NCBI GenBank assembly: GCA_903934275.1 | Contig: CAIZNF010000271.1 | Coordinates: 1-6,051, forward strand | DNA: 6,051 nucleotides | Direction of reading: 5' to 3' | Source of the DNA: an uncultured Nitrosomonadales bacterium | GTDB lineage: Bacteria > Pseudomonadota > Gammaproteobacteria > Burkholderiales > Gallionellaceae | Shown here: positions 5,294 to 6,051 of the stretch, piece by piece | Layout of the letters: each line of letters begins with the position of its first letter | Position numbering within the stretch: the first letter of the stretch is position 1 | The notes under the pieces: model-generated | Seen by the model: only the letters and a program-made list of their open reading frames with translations | Told to the model about the DNA's origin: nothing | Databases searched by the model: none | Program-made: the position numbers and the translations under genes

Positions 5294-5935
5294 TTACTGA
5301 ACTACACGTATTTTTGTCTCTTCCCTGACCGTTGAGCGAATTTCAACACGGCGGTTTTTGGCACGACCTTCTTTGGTTGCGTTGTCGCCAACGGGATTAG
5401 CCGCGCCTTCGCCCTTGGTGGTAATGCGTTCAGCCGCAACGCCTTTCTTAACCAAGTATGCCTTCACCGATTCAGCGCGTTTTGCGGAAAGTTTTTGGTT
5501 TAGTTTGTCCGAACCACGACTATCGGTATAACCGGTAACAGCCAAGCTTGAGTCTTTATACTGGGCAGCAAAATCGACCACCTCACCCAGTTTTTTATCA
5601 GCAGCCGGTTTCAGGTTAGCGGAGTTGGTATCAAAATTGGTGCCTTCAATGGTCATCACTTTTTCCGACACAACAGTCTTCCATGATTCTTTTGGAGCCG
5701 GTGCCGGTGCAGGGGCTGGTTTAGGTGCTGCAACAACAACAGGTTTTTTCACCAAACCCGGGTCACATTCTTCAATCGCCATGGCTGGAGTCCATGAGCT
5801 GGTATGCCAGCATTCGTTATAGTTGTTTTTTACGACATTTCCACTGGAATCTACCGCGTAACCTTGATGGTGCGCGCTGGCCAATGGTGCAACGAGCATC
5901 GCAAGCAGGCCTATAAATAGTTGTGAGGTTTTCAT
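5294..5935 (-). CDS. Secreted OmpA-domain (peptidoglycan-binding) protein
   Basis: The chosen start (ATG, complement of 5933-5935) gives 213 residues. It has an AAGGA ribosome binding site 7 bp upstream and begins exactly with a signal peptide: MKTSQL, a hydrophobic core, then ASA with likely cleavage after Ala21. An in-frame ATG 24 codons earlier would bury the signal and is rejected. The mature protein starts HHQGYAVDSSGNVVKNNYNE and has an ECW...EECDP module with Cys42 and Cys57, perhaps disulfide-bonded. An Ala-Pro linker (PKPAPAPAPAPK, 71-82) follows, then the OmpA C-terminal domain (about 94-200). This domain carries TGYTDSRGS (134-142), LSAKRAESV (149-157) and NRRVEIR (194-200); Asp138 and Arg153 are the expected contacts to meso-diaminopimelate. 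With no beta-barrel and no lipobox cysteine after the signal, it is probably a periplasmic cell-wall anchor. The gene looks less GC-rich than its neighbours, perhaps reflecting high expression. Confidence 0.92.
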   Translation of the reverse strand: MKTSQLFIGLLAMLVAPLASAHHQGYAVDSSGNVVKNNYNECWHTSSWTPAMAIEECDPGLVKKPVVVAAPKPAPAPAPAPKESWKTVVSEKVMTIEGTNFDTNSANLKPAADKKLGEVVDFAAQYKDSSLAVTGYTDSRGSDKLNQKLSAKRAESVKAYLVKKGVAAERITTKGEGAANPVGDNATKEGRAKNRRVEIRSTVREETKIRVVQ

Positions 5936-5942
5936 GTTGGTA

Positions 5943-5947
5943 TCCTT
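5943..5947 (-). promoter_or_regulatory. Ribosome binding site of the OmpA-domain gene
   Basis: Read on the minus strand, AAGGA (within AAAAAGGAT) lies 7 bp before the ATG at 5935. It decides the start in favour of the form that begins with the signal peptide. Confidence 0.75.
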
Positions 5948-5948
5948 T

Positions 5949-5966
5949 TTATATAAGTTATATAAG
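5949..5966 (-). repeat. Tandem 9-bp repeat overlapping the likely promoter of the OmpA-domain gene
   Basis: TTATATAAG occurs twice back to back on the plus strand (CTTATATAA on the coding strand). The coding-strand sequence contains TATAAC (complement of 5957-5962), a plausible -10 box, but no good -35 box is seen 16-18 bp upstream. The leader would be very short. Repeat observed; promoter role inferred. Confidence 0.4.
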
Positions 5967-6051
5967 GTTATGTGGCCGGAATAATGATTCTTTTGCGCAC
6001 GGGGCAAGAGATTTTCGCGGGTACAAATCGATTGGCGTTTTCTTGTTTCCC

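Noticed and set aside
5936..6007. Longer OmpA-domain frame starting at 6007 on the minus strand (237 residues)
   Set aside because: The extra 24 residues are hydrophilic, would precede the signal peptide, and cover the promoter-like and ribosome-binding sequences; the internal ATG at 5935 fits much better.

Overview
The window looks like a chromosomal segment of a betaproteobacterium, probably Nitrosomonadales-like (Gallionella/Sideroxydans or Methylophilaceae type). This is an inference from protein style: a betaproteobacterial HpcH/CitE-like lyase, a short NAD-type 6-phosphogluconate dehydrogenase paired with an RIDHYLGKGTVQN-type glucose-6-phosphate dehydrogenase, and an OmpA-domain protein with an ECW...ECDP N-terminal module. 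No rRNA, tRNA, CRISPR array, transposase or attachment site was found.

Left part (1-1056, plus strand) is an accessory, defence-type cassette. It holds the last 125 codons of a type IIG/Eco57I-like restriction-modification protein, then a zeta-toxin-like P-loop kinase joined by an ATGA overlap, then a 56-residue protein joined by a TAATG overlap with a strong ribosome binding site. The three genes are stacked as one translationally coupled unit. The small protein is the natural candidate partner of the kinase.

Middle (1102-2777) starts with an intact HpcH/HpaI aldolase/citrate lyase family gene. After it comes decayed DNA: the headless C-terminal DNA-binding domain of an AraC-type regulator (2142-2387), then about 30 bp that closely match the 3' part of the lyase gene (1981-2010 against 2424-2453), apparently the relic of a second lyase-like copy. 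The gene-free stretch 2388-2777 also carries two candidate promoters and small hairpins that would form a long leader for the next operon.

Right part (2778-5210, plus strand) is a two-gene oxidative pentose phosphate operon, gnd then zwf, 12 bp apart. Zwf oxidises glucose-6-phosphate to the lactone and Gnd oxidatively decarboxylates 6-phosphogluconate to ribulose-5-phosphate. No 6-phosphogluconolactonase gene lies in the visible cluster. In methylotrophic relatives the same pair drives the dissimilatory RuMP cycle; here the role could be that or ordinary reductant and pentose supply. The operon meets a convergent gene at a strong bidirectional hairpin (5250-5275). The minus-strand gene there encodes a secreted OmpA-domain peptidoglycan-binding protein, whose upstream region carries a tandem TTATATAAG repeat.

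No clearly new system is proved here. The items most worth a second look are the unlisted small gene coupled to the zeta-like kinase inside a restriction-modification operon, and the paired relics between the lyase and gnd.
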